Below, piece by piece: positions 23,831 to 32,771 of a DNA stretch of 64,000 nt. This stretch comes from Dehalobacter restrictus DSM 9455. GTDB taxonomy: Bacteria; Bacillota; Desulfitobacteriia; Desulfitobacteriales; Syntrophobotulaceae. Under the pieces are notes generated by a model. That model was not told where the DNA came from, searched no databases, and was given only the letters and a program-made list of their open reading frames with translations. The position numbers and the translations under genes are program-made. How positions within the stretch are numbered: the stretch's first letter is position 1; each line of letters begins with the position of its first letter. Location: assembly GCF_000512895.1 (NCBI RefSeq), contig NZ_CP007033.1, positions 774,001-838,000 of the forward strand. The letters run 5' to 3'.

Positions 23831-25207
23831 ATGAGTAGTGAGCAAAAAAAACAACCTCAAATCAACCGAAGGAATTTTCTGAAAGCCGGCGCTGCGGCCA
23901 CATTTCTTGGTGTTGCCGGAGTATTAAAAACACCTGGTAAGTTTGCAAGTGCAGCAAGCAGTGTGCAATATGCTGCTGCGCCAAAAGGACAATGGTCCAA
24001 AATTCATCCTGTGCACGATATGGGCAGTGCTGCAGTACGCTATGTGGAACATAATGATCAATGGTTGGGAACCACTAAGATCGTTGGAAAGATCAAGAAT
24101 ATCAGCGAAGCTGACGGTGGTGGTGGACTGCTATTAAGAGGTAAACTTGGCGATAAGGCATTTCGAGGATTCATGACCCAAACTCTGAGATCCCCTATAA
24201 ACACAGCAATTGCTCAAGCCGCTGGTCCTATTGCTTCGCCGGCAGTTATGGAAGGAAAGCCTGCCCCTCAAAAAATGCCGATACCTGATCCCGAGCAAAT
24301 GTCAATGCATATTAAAGATCTGGCTTACTTTCTGCGTGCAGATGATGTAGCAATTGGTAAAATGCCGGAATATGCCTACTTTTCCTATCATACATTAAAC
24401 GCGTTTGATTTGGCGAAAAAACCTGTAGAGGAATGCGTCGTACCTGTAACTGAACGGATGCCATATGTCATCACCGTTTTGAGAGACCAACATTTAGAAA
24501 CGATGCTGGGATCCACTGGCTATGACGGGATCAGTGATGCGCAGTCCTTTAATGCTTATCACCTTACAGCTAATATATCTGTCATCATAGCAAATTACAT
24601 TCGCAAACTTGGTTATAATGCAAGGGCCTCTCATGCTTTCAATAACATTTTGGCAGTTACCCCTTGTCTTATCGCAGCCGGGTTGGGAGAGCTATCCCGC
24701 ACAGGTAACACCAGTGCCCATCCCCGGCTCGGATTCCGCACTAAAGCTGCTGTCGTTACTACGGATCTGCCGCTTGCTCCGGATAAGCCAATCGATTTTG
24801 GCTTGCAGGATTTCTGCAGAGTGTGTAAGAAATGTGCAACGGAATGTCCGGCTCAAGCCATTTCCTATGATGCCGATCCTGTGGAATATAACGGATACTT
24901 GCGCTGGAACGTCAATTCTAATACGTGCCAAATATTCCGGGTAACAAACGAAGAAGGTATTTCCTGCGGACGGTGCATGAAAGTCTGCCCATGGAATTCC
25001 AAAGAGGATTCATGGTTCCATCAGGCGGGAACCTGGATCGGAAGCCAGAATTCGGCAGGAGCCAGTCTCCTTAAATCGATTGATGATATGTTCGGATATG
25101 GCACCGAGCAGATCTTGGATTATAAGTGGTGGCTTGAATGGCCGGAAAACCACAAAATTCCGGAAACATTAACTACAACAAGGACTTCATTGACAGGTGT
25201 AAAATAA
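23831..25207 (+). CDS. rdhA: RdhA3, CprA-type reductive dehalogenase (458 aa)
   Basis: It has a Tat signal ([16 protein letters not shown]), KGQWSKIHPVHDMGSAAV, the [13 protein letters not shown] block and Fe-S motifs [12 protein letters not shown] and [19 protein letters not shown]. These match CprA of Desulfitobacterium, which dehalogenates ortho-chlorophenols. It starts at ATG 23831; an A run of eight in codons 5-8 keeps it in frame. The next unit (25531-27243) is a tandem copy that has lost one of these A residues. Confidence 0.92.
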   Translation: MSSEQKKQPQINRRNFLKAGAAATFLGVAGVLKTPGKFASAASSVQYAAAPKGQWSKIHPVHDMGSAAVRYVEHNDQWLGTTKIVGKIKNISEADGGGGLLLRGKLGDKAFRGFMTQTLRSPINTAIAQAAGPIASPAVMEGKPAPQKMPIPDPEQMSMHIKDLAYFLRADDVAIGKMPEYAYFSYHTLNAFDLAKKPVEECVVPVTERMPYVITVLRDQHLETMLGSTGYDGISDAQSFNAYHLTANISVIIANYIRKLGYNARASHAFNNILAVTPCLIAAGLGELSRTGNTSAHPRLGFRTKAAVVTTDLPLAPDKPIDFGLQDFCRVCKKCATECPAQAISYDADPVEYNGYLRWNVNSNTCQIFRVTNEEGISCGRCMKVCPWNSKEDSWFHQAGTWIGSQNSAGASLLKSIDDMFGYGTEQILDYKWWLEWPENHKIPETLTTTRTSLTGVK

Positions 25208-25288
25208 GCATATCCAACGCTTAATATGGAGCGGTTTCCTTCATCTGAGTACTCCACGTGTGTCTGGACAAAGAAGAGATGAAGCGCG

Positions 25289-25325
25289 GAAAGGTTAGCC
25301 ACCAAGCAAAGGGGACTAACCTTTC
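25289..25325 (+). terminator. Terminator-like hairpin after rdhA3
   Basis: GAAAGGTTAG and CTAACCTTTC form a perfect 10-bp stem, with a T-rich tail. It separates the two tandem rdhBA units in the 323-base gap, which also holds the next promoter. Confidence 0.7.
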
Positions 25326-25410
25326 TTCTACATACTCACTGTTATTATTTTATTATCTATATCAATCCAGCAATTGTCCCATATGCAGTTTACCTAAAAT
25401 ATTATCATTT

Positions 25411-25483
25411 TCAATTTAGATTGAATAAAATATTTCCATTTTCAATTTAGATTGAATCATTTAATTACCTTATTTTGTACAAT
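25411..25483 (+). promoter_or_regulatory. Double dehalobox promoter of rdhB4-rdhA4
   Basis: Two perfect boxes TCAAT-TTAG-ATTGA lie at 25411-25424 and 25442-25455, 31 bp apart in a tandem duplication. The second is centred 29.5 bp before TACAAT (25478-25483). Thirty-one bp is about three helical turns, so both dimers would sit on the same DNA face. Confidence 0.72.
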
Positions 25484-25530
25484 GTACCTAGTCATCCGGA
25501 TTGACCAAATCGCTGAGAGAGGAGGTGAAA

Positions 25531-25845
25531 ATGATGGGTACATTGTTGATTTTTGTTGCTGGCGTGTTATTTTTAGCCGCAATTCTTTTTATTAAAGCTC
25601 GCGCCAAAATGGAGCAAATGTGGAGAACAGTAATTAATTGGGTCTTATTCGTGATTTGGTATGCTGTTACCTGGACGGGAATTTCCTTTATCTACATCAA
25701 CGCATCCGTAGGGCATGTTAAAGCAACGAGTACTGCAATATTCCTATTTGGAGGATTAGCTATCGTCCTTGCAGTTGTACTGGCACGTTTGTTAGGCTTC
25801 ATCACGATTGGAAAAACGAAAAAGGCAAATACTGAACAAGCTTGA
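25531..25845 (+). CDS. rdhB: RdhB4, dehalogenase membrane anchor (104 aa)
   Basis: Three membrane segments with the family block [26 protein letters not shown] between the second and third (positions about 50-75). It starts at ATG ATG after GAGGAGGTG. It is intact, unlike its tandem twin at 23499. The following rdhA begins 16 bases after its stop codon. Confidence 0.9.
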   Translation: MMGTLLIFVAGVLFLAAILFIKARAKMEQMWRTVINWVLFVIWYAVTWTGISFIYINASVGHVKATSTAIFLFGGLAIVLAVVLARLLGFITIGKTKKANTEQA

Positions 25846-25861
25846 AAAGAGGTGAACAAGA

Positions 25862-27243
25862 ATGAGTAGTGAGCAAAAAAACAACTTCAAATCAACCGAA
25901 GGAATTTTCTGAAAGCCGGCGCTGCAGCAACATTCCTTGGTGCTGCCGGAATATTAAAAACACCTGGTAAGTTTGCAAGTGCAGCAAACAACTTCACTGT
26001 GCAGTACGCTGCTGCGCCAAAAGGACAATGGTCCAAAATTCATCCTGTGCACGATATGGGCAGTGCTGCAGTACGCTATGTGGAACATAATGATCAATGG
26101 TTGGGAACCACTAAGATCGTTGGAAAGATCAAAAATATGAGCGAAGCTGAACATGGTACTGCACTGGTAGTAAGACATCAACTTGGTGAACTTGGAGCTA
26201 ACGGGGTTGGAGATAAGGCATTTCGAGGATACTTGACCCAAATTTCGAGACATCCTTTAAACACAGCAATTGGTCAAGCCGCTGCTCTTATTGCTAAGCC
26301 GGAAGTTGTGGCAGGAAAGCCTAATCCGGATAAATTGGCGATACCTGATCCCGCGCAAATGTCAATGCACATTAAAGATCTGGGTTACTTTCTGCATGCA
26401 GACGATATAGCAATTGGCAAAATGCCGGAATATGCCTATTATTCCTATCATTATTTAAACTTAAAGGAAATGGCGAAAAAACCTGTAGAGGAATGCATCG
26501 AACCTGTAACTGAACGGTTGCCATATGTCATCGGCATTTTGAAAGACCAACATTTAGAAACGATGCTGGGTTCCACTGGCTATGACGGGATCAGTGATGC
26601 GCAGTCCTATAATGCTTATGCCGCTACAGCTTTTATATCTGTCATCATAGCAAATTACATCCGCAGGCTTGGTTATAATGCAAGGGCCTCTCATGCTTTC
26701 AATAACATTGTGGCAGTTACCCCTTGTCTTGTCGCAGCCGGGTTGGGAGAGATGTGCCGCACAGGTAACACCAGTCTCCATCCCCGGCTCGGATTCCGCC
26801 ATAAAGCTGCTGTCGTTACTACGGATCTGCCGCTTGCTCCGGATAAGCCAATCGATTTTGGCTTGCAGGATTTCTGCAGAGTGTGTAAAAAATGTGCGGA
26901 GGAATGTCCGGGTCAAGCCATTTCCCATGATGCCGATCCTGTGGAATATAACGGATATTTGCGCTGGAACGTCAATACTTTAAAGTGCAGTATATTCCGG
27001 GTATCAAACGAAGAAGGTGTTTCCTGCGGACGGTGCATGAAAGTCTGCCCATGGGATTCCAAAGAGGATTCATGGTTCCATCAGGCGGGAACTTGGATCG
27101 GAAGCCAGAATTCGGCAGGAGCCAGTCTCCTTAGATCGATTGATGATATGTTCGGATATGGCACCGAGCAGATCTTGGATTATAAATGGTGGCTTGAATA
27201 TCCGGAAATGTACAAAATTCCGGAAACTATTGTATTGAAGTAA
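25862..27243 (+). pseudogene. rdhA: RdhA4, CprA-type dehalogenase with A-run frameshift
   Basis: From ATG 25862 the frame closes after 16 codons because the A run in codons 5-7 has seven A residues where the twin at 23831 has eight. With one more A it would read on through [10 protein letters not shown] into a full dehalogenase of about 460 residues. The body is undamaged: [31 protein letters not shown] and the WWLEYPE ending. Without the shift only an ATG at 25999 is available, after the signal peptide. It could be a phase-variable gene, a young pseudogene or a sequence error. Confidence 0.8.
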
Positions 27244-27352
27244 AGTTTTCATTACTTCGTTTAACAAAACATCTTCGCCAGCTATACTGGTGTGGCTGCC
27301 AATTACGAAAAAATCCTGAAACCTTGTTAAAAACGTGATAGAGGAAGATCCG

Positions 27353-27385
27353 TAAACCTCCTGGGTATGTGCTCCGGGAGGTTTA
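27353..27385 (+). terminator. Hairpin between rdhA4 and sppA
   Basis: TAAACCTCC.GG and CC.GGAGGTTTA pair in a 33-base stem-loop. The 334-base gap shows nothing else clear apart from a GGAGGAG site for sppA. There is no long T run, so it may act as a boundary hairpin. Confidence 0.55.
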
Positions 27386-27577
27386 TCGTCTTAAATATGG
27401 ATATTTTGAAGGAAAGTGCAGAAATTTAGCGAATTATTCTAAAAGTTTATATTAACAGAAAAGGAAATAGTTCCGTTTTTAAATACGAAAGGTTTTGCAT
27501 AGAATAACATCTAAGAGATACAAAATCATATCCAATCTTGATTTATGATCAATGTTGAAAAACAGTAGGAGGAGAGT

Positions 27578-28558
27578 ATGAATAAAAAACGCTGGATTTC
27601 TATCGCGGTTATCGTTGTTTTGCTGGTGATATACGTACAGACAGATGTTATTTCCGGAGGAACAAACATGGGAAAATTGGAAAAATCCCTGTTGCCTTCG
27701 GAACCCTCATTCACCACCGGGACTTATCAGGAAGGAACCGGTAAAACGATTGCGCTGATTAACGTCAACGGAACCATTCAGTCGGGGACTGATTCATTGT
27801 CATCCACCGATACCTATAATCACCAGATATTTTTACAGGAAATCGAAGATGCCTTTACCAATCCTGAGATTCAGGCGGTTGTCCTGGCAGTTGATTCACC
27901 TGGCGGCGGGGTATATGAAAGTGATGAGATTTATCAGAAACTGATCAGTTTAAAAGAAAGATACCCAAAACCTTTGGTTGTTTCCATGGGTACATTGGCA
28001 GCCTCAGGTGGTTACTTTATTTCGATGCCTGCGGATGAAATTTTGGCGACTCGGGATACGCTGACCGGATCCATCGGCGTCATTATGAGCACGTATAATT
28101 ACAGTGAGCTGGCAAAAAAATTGGGTGTTGAGGAAATTGTTTTCAAAAGCGGCAAAAACAAAGACATCATGAATCCGATGCGTGAAGCGACGGAGGAAGA
28201 AAAGCAGATCATACAGGGAATCATTGATGAGTATTATGGCTATTTTGTCGATGCAGTGGCTAAAGGAAGAAAAATGGACCGTCAGGCCGTCATCAAAGTC
28301 GCCGATGGAAGGGTTTATACAGCGATGCAGGCCAAATCGCTGGGACTCATCGATCAGATTGGCGATCTGGATGGAGCGATTGCCGAAGCAGCAAAAATGA
28401 TTAACGAAAGTGATCCCACCGTTATCCAATATCAAAATGAAACGCTGTTTAATTTGAATCGGCTCTTCTCCATGGTGTCGCCCCAACTTGATTTCTTGGG
28501 GATCAAACAGAATTTGCAGGACAGCGCGGCCCCTACCGTGATGTACCTGTATCGCTAA
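27578..28558 (+). CDS. sppA: Signal peptide peptidase SppA (326 aa)
   Basis: A membrane-anchored serine protease that degrades leftover signal peptides. An N-terminal membrane segment (residues about 6-22) is followed by the protease domain with VVLAVDSPGGGVYESDEIY, GTLAASGGYFISMPAD (the catalytic Ser) and VFKSGKNKDIMNP (the catalytic Lys). Length and motifs fit the Bacillus-type single-domain SppA. It heads a four-gene housekeeping-like operon that lies between rdh units. Confidence 0.92.
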   Translation: MNKKRWISIAVIVVLLVIYVQTDVISGGTNMGKLEKSLLPSEPSFTTGTYQEGTGKTIALINVNGTIQSGTDSLSSTDTYNHQIFLQEIEDAFTNPEIQAVVLAVDSPGGGVYESDEIYQKLISLKERYPKPLVVSMGTLAASGGYFISMPADEILATRDTLTGSIGVIMSTYNYSELAKKLGVEEIVFKSGKNKDIMNPMREATEEEKQIIQGIIDEYYGYFVDAVAKGRKMDRQAVIKVADGRVYTAMQAKSLGLIDQIGDLDGAIAEAAKMINESDPTVIQYQNETLFNLNRLFSMVSPQLDFLGIKQNLQDSAAPTVMYLYR

Positions 28559-28575
28559 AGGAGCGTGATTCAGCC

Positions 28576-29130
28576 ATGGATATTGATAATATGACAAACA
28601 GCGGTGATCAGACAGCAGAAAGTGCCAATACAGTGGAAAGTGTCAATGTTGTAGATTTAAGAGTCGTTGGTTTTTGGACCCGATTTTGGGCCTTTATCAT
28701 TGATCTGGCAGTCATTGCGATGAGCAGTCAGATATTTTTCCGGGTTATATGGCCGGCAGGTCTTGAAACGACAACCATCAAATCATTTTTTCTGATCAAT
28801 GCACTCTTTCCAGGCATCTGGGGAAGTATATATTTCGTTTTGCTGACGATGTATTTCGGACAAACACTCGGGAAAATGATCATGGGAATTAAAGTTGTAA
28901 GCCAAGATGGCAGCCCGCTCAGCTGGTCTGCAGTCGCCATGCGGGAAGTCGTCGGGAGAACACTGGCACAGCTGCTCGGCACCTACCTGGGTTATTTGAT
29001 TTGCGCGTTTCATCCCCGGAAACAGGCCTTAACCGATATCATCGGCGATACCTATGTGGTTTATGCTGGGGATAAAAAGAGGGGCAAATGGGTTCGGATC
29101 CCGGTAGCACTGAGTGCCAATGCAGAATAA
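28576..29130 (+). CDS. RDD-family membrane protein (184 aa)
   Basis: It has the RDD domain layout: a first membrane segment within RVVGFWTRFWAFIIDLAVIAM, a second around residues 65-85, then GQTLGKMIMGIKVVSQDG and the conserved REVVGR before a third segment. Its role is unknown; some members are transport-linked. It follows sppA by 17 bases, which is an arrangement seen in other Firmicutes (from memory). Confidence 0.85.
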   Translation: MDIDNMTNSGDQTAESANTVESVNVVDLRVVGFWTRFWAFIIDLAVIAMSSQIFFRVIWPAGLETTTIKSFFLINALFPGIWGSIYFVLLTMYFGQTLGKMIMGIKVVSQDGSPLSWSAVAMREVVGRTLAQLLGTYLGYLICAFHPRKQALTDIIGDTYVVYAGDKKRGKWVRIPVALSANAE

Positions 29131-29578
29131 TCAATTTTATGCGACCCGCCCAATATTTGATAATGAACTGGAACCTGCCACGTTGGCAAGAGAGAATATC
29201 ACAGACGAAGCAATGTTTTCCTACGTGGAAGTAAGCGACTGCACGCTTGATCATATTGAAGCGGACCGGATCATGTTTAAACAAGTCGTCTTTCAAAAAG
29301 TCATGTTTACTGAAGCAATCTTCCGGTATGCCGACCTGATGAATGTCCGGTTCCAGAATTGTGATTTATCCAATGCTGACTTTAGTGAAGCCATCCTGCA
29401 TCGGGTCGAGTTTATTAACTGTAAGCTGATAGGGATTAACTTGAGTGAAGCCACGCTGCGGGATGTGACCTTTGAAAACTGCAATTGCCAATATGCTTTT
29501 TTCGGTTATGCGAATGGCAAGCAGAACGAAGACTATAGGCTTCGACATTCAATGCGGATTGGAGGAAAACAAAGATGA
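29120..29578 (+). CDS. Pentapeptide-repeat-like protein (152 aa)
   Basis: The middle (residues about 50-130) is built of repeating five-residue steps of the A(D/N)(L/F)xx type: FRYADLMNVRFQNCDLSNAD, then ATLRDVTFENCN. Such repeats fold as a right-handed β-helix. I use the ATG at 29120; a GTG at 29114 is also in frame. It overlaps the end of the RDD gene and its stop overlaps the next start (ATGA), so the operon is compact. The molecular role is not known. Confidence 0.8.
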   Translation: MQNNQFYATRPIFDNELEPATLARENITDEAMFSYVEVSDCTLDHIEADRIMFKQVVFQKVMFTEAIFRYADLMNVRFQNCDLSNADFSEAILHRVEFINCKLIGINLSEATLRDVTFENCNCQYAFFGYANGKQNEDYRLRHSMRIGGKQR

Positions 29579-29943
29579 ACTTCATCGGCAATCTGATTTG
29601 GTTGATATTCGGCGGCATTATCGGAGCAATTCTGTGGTTTGTGGCGGGCTTGGTTTTGTGTGTCACAATCGTCGGCATTCCTTTTGGCCTGCAGTGTTTT
29701 AAAATATCCTTGCTCGTTTTGTGGCCATTCGGCAAAGAAGTTATTCTCGGCGGCTTTGGGGTGGGGGGATTACTTTTAAATATTCTCTGGCTGGTTTTTC
29801 TGGGATGGGAGCTGGCCGTACATCATTTAATTATCGGCCTTATTTTCTGCATCACCATCGTCGGCATTCCGTTTGGACTCCAGCATCTTAAGTTTGCCCA
29901 GCTGGCTTTGATTCCCTTTGGGGCAAAAATTGTGGACAAATAA
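29575..29943 (+). CDS. yccF: YccF-type inner-membrane protein (122 aa)
   Basis: Two tandem copies of the YccF domain: NLIWLIFGGIIGAILWFVAG with CVTIVGIPFGLQCFK, and later a similar LVFLGWELAVHHLIIGLIF with CITIVGIPFGLQHLK. The duplicated TIVGIPFG motif and the size are diagnostic. The function is unknown. It is the last gene of the sppA operon, and the operon terminator that follows has been split by an insertion sequence. Confidence 0.88.
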   Translation: MNFIGNLIWLIFGGIIGAILWFVAGLVLCVTIVGIPFGLQCFKISLLVLWPFGKEVILGGFGVGGLLLNILWLVFLGWELAVHHLIIGLIFCITIVGIPFGLQHLKFAQLALIPFGAKIVDK

Positions 29944-29998
29944 ACCATTTCCATTAATATCCTGATTAATAACGCAGTAAAAAAGAACGCCATTTTAG

Positions 29999-31722
29999 GA
30001 GGCCACTGAAAAACACTTTGTTTTTCGCTTAAACCACACAACCAAAAAACCAGAAGATGAGATATATTGACTCATTCTCCTGGTTTTTCAATTCTTATAT
30101 GTAATGGCTTAGTTTATCACTCTCTTTTTAACCCATTAAAGTTATAATTCTTTTTAAATTAACAGCAAATATTGTGGTCGCCGCTTGTAGCTGCATACCA
30201 AATATGCCTGAAGCAGATGCAACACCATACCCATGTCTATGTTTTAGCTCGCTGTTTTTTGCCTCAATTTTGTAACGTTCCTTTGACTTTTCTTTGAAAT
30301 ATTCGCTATCCTGAAATATGGCCTGTTCTTCATGCGTGTGGTGTTTTATCGTTACAGAATATGTTTTGGTTTTTGCCCCGTCTTTATAGCAGCCTGCTTT
30401 ATAGGGGCAGATTTTGCATTTTTCCACGTCGAATAAGTAGGATTCTACCGTTCCTGTACCGTCTTTAGCATGTTTTTTAGGCCGGGTGCTTGTCTTTTTA
30501 AAGCTCATATGTCCAGCCTGACAAACATACATCTGACAATCTTTATTAAATTCAAATATATTGGGATTTATTCGGTTCGATTGTTGATGTGTCACTGTTT
30601 TACTCAGCTTAGAAACCAGATTGATGTTATTTTCTTTCGTATATACGATGTTATCTTTTTCGGAATAGGCTGCATCACCAATGATATCTGTAACTTCAAT
30701 TCCTGCTTGTTCACTTTTTTCTACCAGGGCCTGAAGTTGTTTCCCGTCATGTTTTTCTCCTGATGTAACAACTGCGGCAGTTATGATCCGTTCTTCCGTC
30801 ATGGCTAGATGAGTTTTATATCCGAAAAAGGCTGTATCCGCTGTTTTATGACCCATTTTGGCATCGGCATCCTTTGACATTAAGGCTAATTGTTCATGGT
30901 CATCCTCAACCACTTCTTTTAGCATATTTAGTTTTTCTCTTACAGCAGGGTAACCGGAAATGTGTTCTGCGTTTTCAATGACCGTTATTAGTTTTTGGCA
31001 ATACGCTAGTTCATCTTCCAGTAAGCCATTATTAACTTTTGCCGGGAATTGCTCTTTCATCTTATCATCTATGGCATAGACGGCTTTGCGTAGCCTCTTA
31101 GAACATTCTATTAAATGCTCCCGAGGTGATTTTTGATTGTATCTTGCCTGGGTATGGGTAGAATCTACTATGATGGCTTTGCTTTTTATAATACCTTTTT
31201 CCAAAGCGATTCCAACTGTTTTTTGGATCAATAGATCCAGCAGGTTTGTATCTTTGAGCCGTAGCTTTCTGAACTTGGTCAGTGAACTGGGGTCAATGAC
31301 TTCTTCTTCCGGTGTCATATCAAGAAAATATTTAAATGACATATCGTATTTTGATCGCTCCACCACATCAACATCTGATATGTCGAAAATGCTTTTTAGT
31401 AAAAGGTATTTGAACATCCGAACTGGATCTATTGCACCTCGTCCATTATTTTGACAATAGACATTAACCAACTCGTCGTAGATAAAATTAAAATCCACTA
31501 ATTCGTTCATCTGTCGCAATAAATTATCTTTGGGTATGATCAAATCGTATATGCCCATATAGGGACTTAAGGCCAGGCTTGTTTGTTTCTTTATCATATG
31601 ATTACCTGCGCTGAAGTTTTTTCTCTATTTAATTGTATCAAAAAAGAGCTGGAATTACTTCTTTCTTCGTAATTCCAGCTCTTTTGCTTTTGAGGTTCAG
31701 GTACCACTTTTTCAGTGGCCTC
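29999..31722 (-). mobile_element. IS1182-like insertion sequence (1,724 bp)
   Basis: The ends are perfect 15-bp inverted repeats GAGGCCACTGAAAAA, with an 8-bp target duplication CATTTTAG. One transposase gene fills the element and is intact. The tips CACTGAAAAA and a transposase of this type fit the IS1182 group, in which insertion into hairpins is known (from memory). Confidence 0.85.
30128..31597 (-). CDS. IS1182-family transposase (489 aa)
   Basis: DDE transposase with an N-terminal domain (RGAIDPVRMFKYLLLKSIFD, then PSSLTKFRKLRL) and catalytic D in IVDSTHTQARYN, D in IGDAAYSEKDN and E in YKIEAKNSELKHRHGYG. A cysteine-rich segment (CKICPYKAGCYKDG) before the last catalytic residue matches the IS1182 family. 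It is full length and undisrupted, so the element may still be active. Confidence 0.92.
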   Translation of the reverse strand: MIKKQTSLALSPYMGIYDLIIPKDNLLRQMNELVDFNFIYDELVNVYCQNNGRGAIDPVRMFKYLLLKSIFDISDVDVVERSKYDMSFKYFLDMTPEEEVIDPSSLTKFRKLRLKDTNLLDLLIQKTVGIALEKGIIKSKAIIVDSTHTQARYNQKSPREHLIECSKRLRKAVYAIDDKMKEQFPAKVNNGLLEDELAYCQKLITVIENAEHISGYPAVREKLNMLKEVVEDDHEQLALMSKDADAKMGHKTADTAFFGYKTHLAMTEERIITAAVVTSGEKHDGKQLQALVEKSEQAGIEVTDIIGDAAYSEKDNIVYTKENNINLVSKLSKTVTHQQSNRINPNIFEFNKDCQMYVCQAGHMSFKKTSTRPKKHAKDGTGTVESYLFDVEKCKICPYKAGCYKDGAKTKTYSVTIKHHTHEEQAIFQDSEYFKEKSKERYKIEAKNSELKHRHGYGVASASGIFGMQLQAATTIFAVNLKRIITLMG

Positions 31723-31888
31723 CATTTTAGGCGTTCTTTTTTTAGTAGTGCCTTTATCGAAAAGGTACTTTAAGCAATGGTAATAATGGAATAAATAAAA
31801 AATTAGTCAAGATTAATATAAAAAATATTTATCCGGTGTATTTGGGGACTTGAAGTCCTGGGGCAAGTTATCTTGAAGTATATCAGAT

Positions 31889-32581
31889 TTAGAGTTGGGA
31901 TTGTAACATCGTTTGATAGTCTCTTAACTTCTGGATGTCTTTGATATAGTAATACCCGTTCGTCTGTTCGATTAACATTAATTCCTTTAATTTCTTGATA
32001 ATCCTTAATGTCGTTATTCGATTTATACCAAGAAGATTGCTGATAAACTGTTGGCTGATTTTAATATTTAATTTGATTTTTGTGTCTTCTTCTACCCCGA
32101 AATTCTCGGCAAATGTTAAAAAAAGGTTGCACATCCCCCATTCCGTATCATGATAGAGCAATTCATCAACATGGTTCATATTGGAATAAAATTTCTTTGT
32201 AAGGGATTGCAAGAGAAAAAGGGTTACATTTAAGTCTGTTGACAATAGATTCAATAGTTCTTCTTTCTTCAAAAAGACGAGAGTGGTATCCTCACTCGCT
32301 TCAAAGTAACAAAAGACCGGAACATCAAAAAGGACATTGGACTCCAAAAAAATGCTGCTCTTCTCAAGAATGCATATGATTCGTTCATTTCCTTTGGGCG
32401 AGAATTCCGAAGCAATTACTCTGCCTTCCTTGACAAAGTAAAATCCTTCCATGATATCCCCAGGAGACGCAATAACTGTGTTTTTTTTAAAGAATAATTC
32501 CTTGCCGTTTTCAATCAATGTTTTGGAAAAATTATCCAGCCTGTAAATTCTTGAGAATTCTTCAACGGATGTATGTTTCAT
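31889..32581 (-). CDS. rdhK: RdhK, Crp/Fnr activator of the rdhABC type (230 aa)
   Basis: A Crp/Fnr protein with sensor domain (VIASPGDIMEGFYFVKEGRV, then FLESNVLFDVPVFCYFE) and recognition region ISNLLGINRITTLRIIKKL. This helix differs from the CprK type (HYVTV) and is shared with the two regulators at 35968 and 40227. I chose the ATG at 32581, 10 bases after GGGAG. It is divergent from rdhA5, with a perfect palindrome between, an arrangement kept in both later units. Confidence 0.87.
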   Translation of the reverse strand: MKHTSVEEFSRIYRLDNFSKTLIENGKELFFKKNTVIASPGDIMEGFYFVKEGRVIASEFSPKGNERIICILEKSSIFLESNVLFDVPVFCYFEASEDTTLVFLKKEELLNLLSTDLNVTLFLLQSLTKKFYSNMNHVDELLYHDTEWGMCNLFLTFAENFGVEEDTKIKLNIKISQQFISNLLGINRITTLRIIKKLKELMLIEQTNGYYYIKDIQKLRDYQTMLQSQL

Positions 32582-32647
32582 AAAAATCAAACTCCCTAAT
32601 ATTGATTATAGTATCTCTCCTTTCTGCATTAATATTATCACATACTA

Positions 32648-32717
32648 ATTATACTTTTATTAAAATAAATAAAAATGTAGTCTAGACTACATTTGTAGTG
32701 TGGACTTCTACTATTAA
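32648..32717. promoter_or_regulatory. Divergent rdhK/rdhA5 promoter with perfect dehalobox
   Basis: A 22-bp perfect palindrome (32673-32694) has the core GTAGT-CTAG-ACTAC at 32677-32690. On the plus side TATTAA (32712-32717) begins 28.5 bp from its centre. On the minus side TATAAT (32653 down to 32648) begins 30.5 bp away. A half-conserved second box (GTAGT-GTGG-ACTTC) follows at once. Confidence 0.7.
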
Positions 32718-32771
32718 TTTTGAGAAATGATAACTTATTAATAGAAAATATTTTTAGGGAGGAGTTGTACT

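Larger units (their letters stand above)
29979..31742 (+). other. Operon terminator hairpin split by an IS
   Basis: The left arm AAAAAAGAACGC (29979-29990) and right arm GCGTTCTTTTTT (31731-31742) are perfect complements now 1.7 kb apart. The 8-base loop CATTTTAG is present on both sides of the IS (29991-29998 and 31723-31730) as its target duplication. Before insertion this was the rho-independent terminator of the sppA-yccF operon. Confidence 0.85.

Noticed and set aside
25381-25455. Short tandem repeat considered as a CRISPR-like array
   Set aside because: Only two units 31 bp apart with no spacers; they are duplicated operators.
30001-30009. GGCCACTGA, resembling the GCCACTG box of a cobalamin riboswitch
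   Set aside because: It is part of the inverted repeat of the insertion sequence, and no other riboswitch elements are near. I found no convincing B12 riboswitch in the window despite the corrinoid enzymes.
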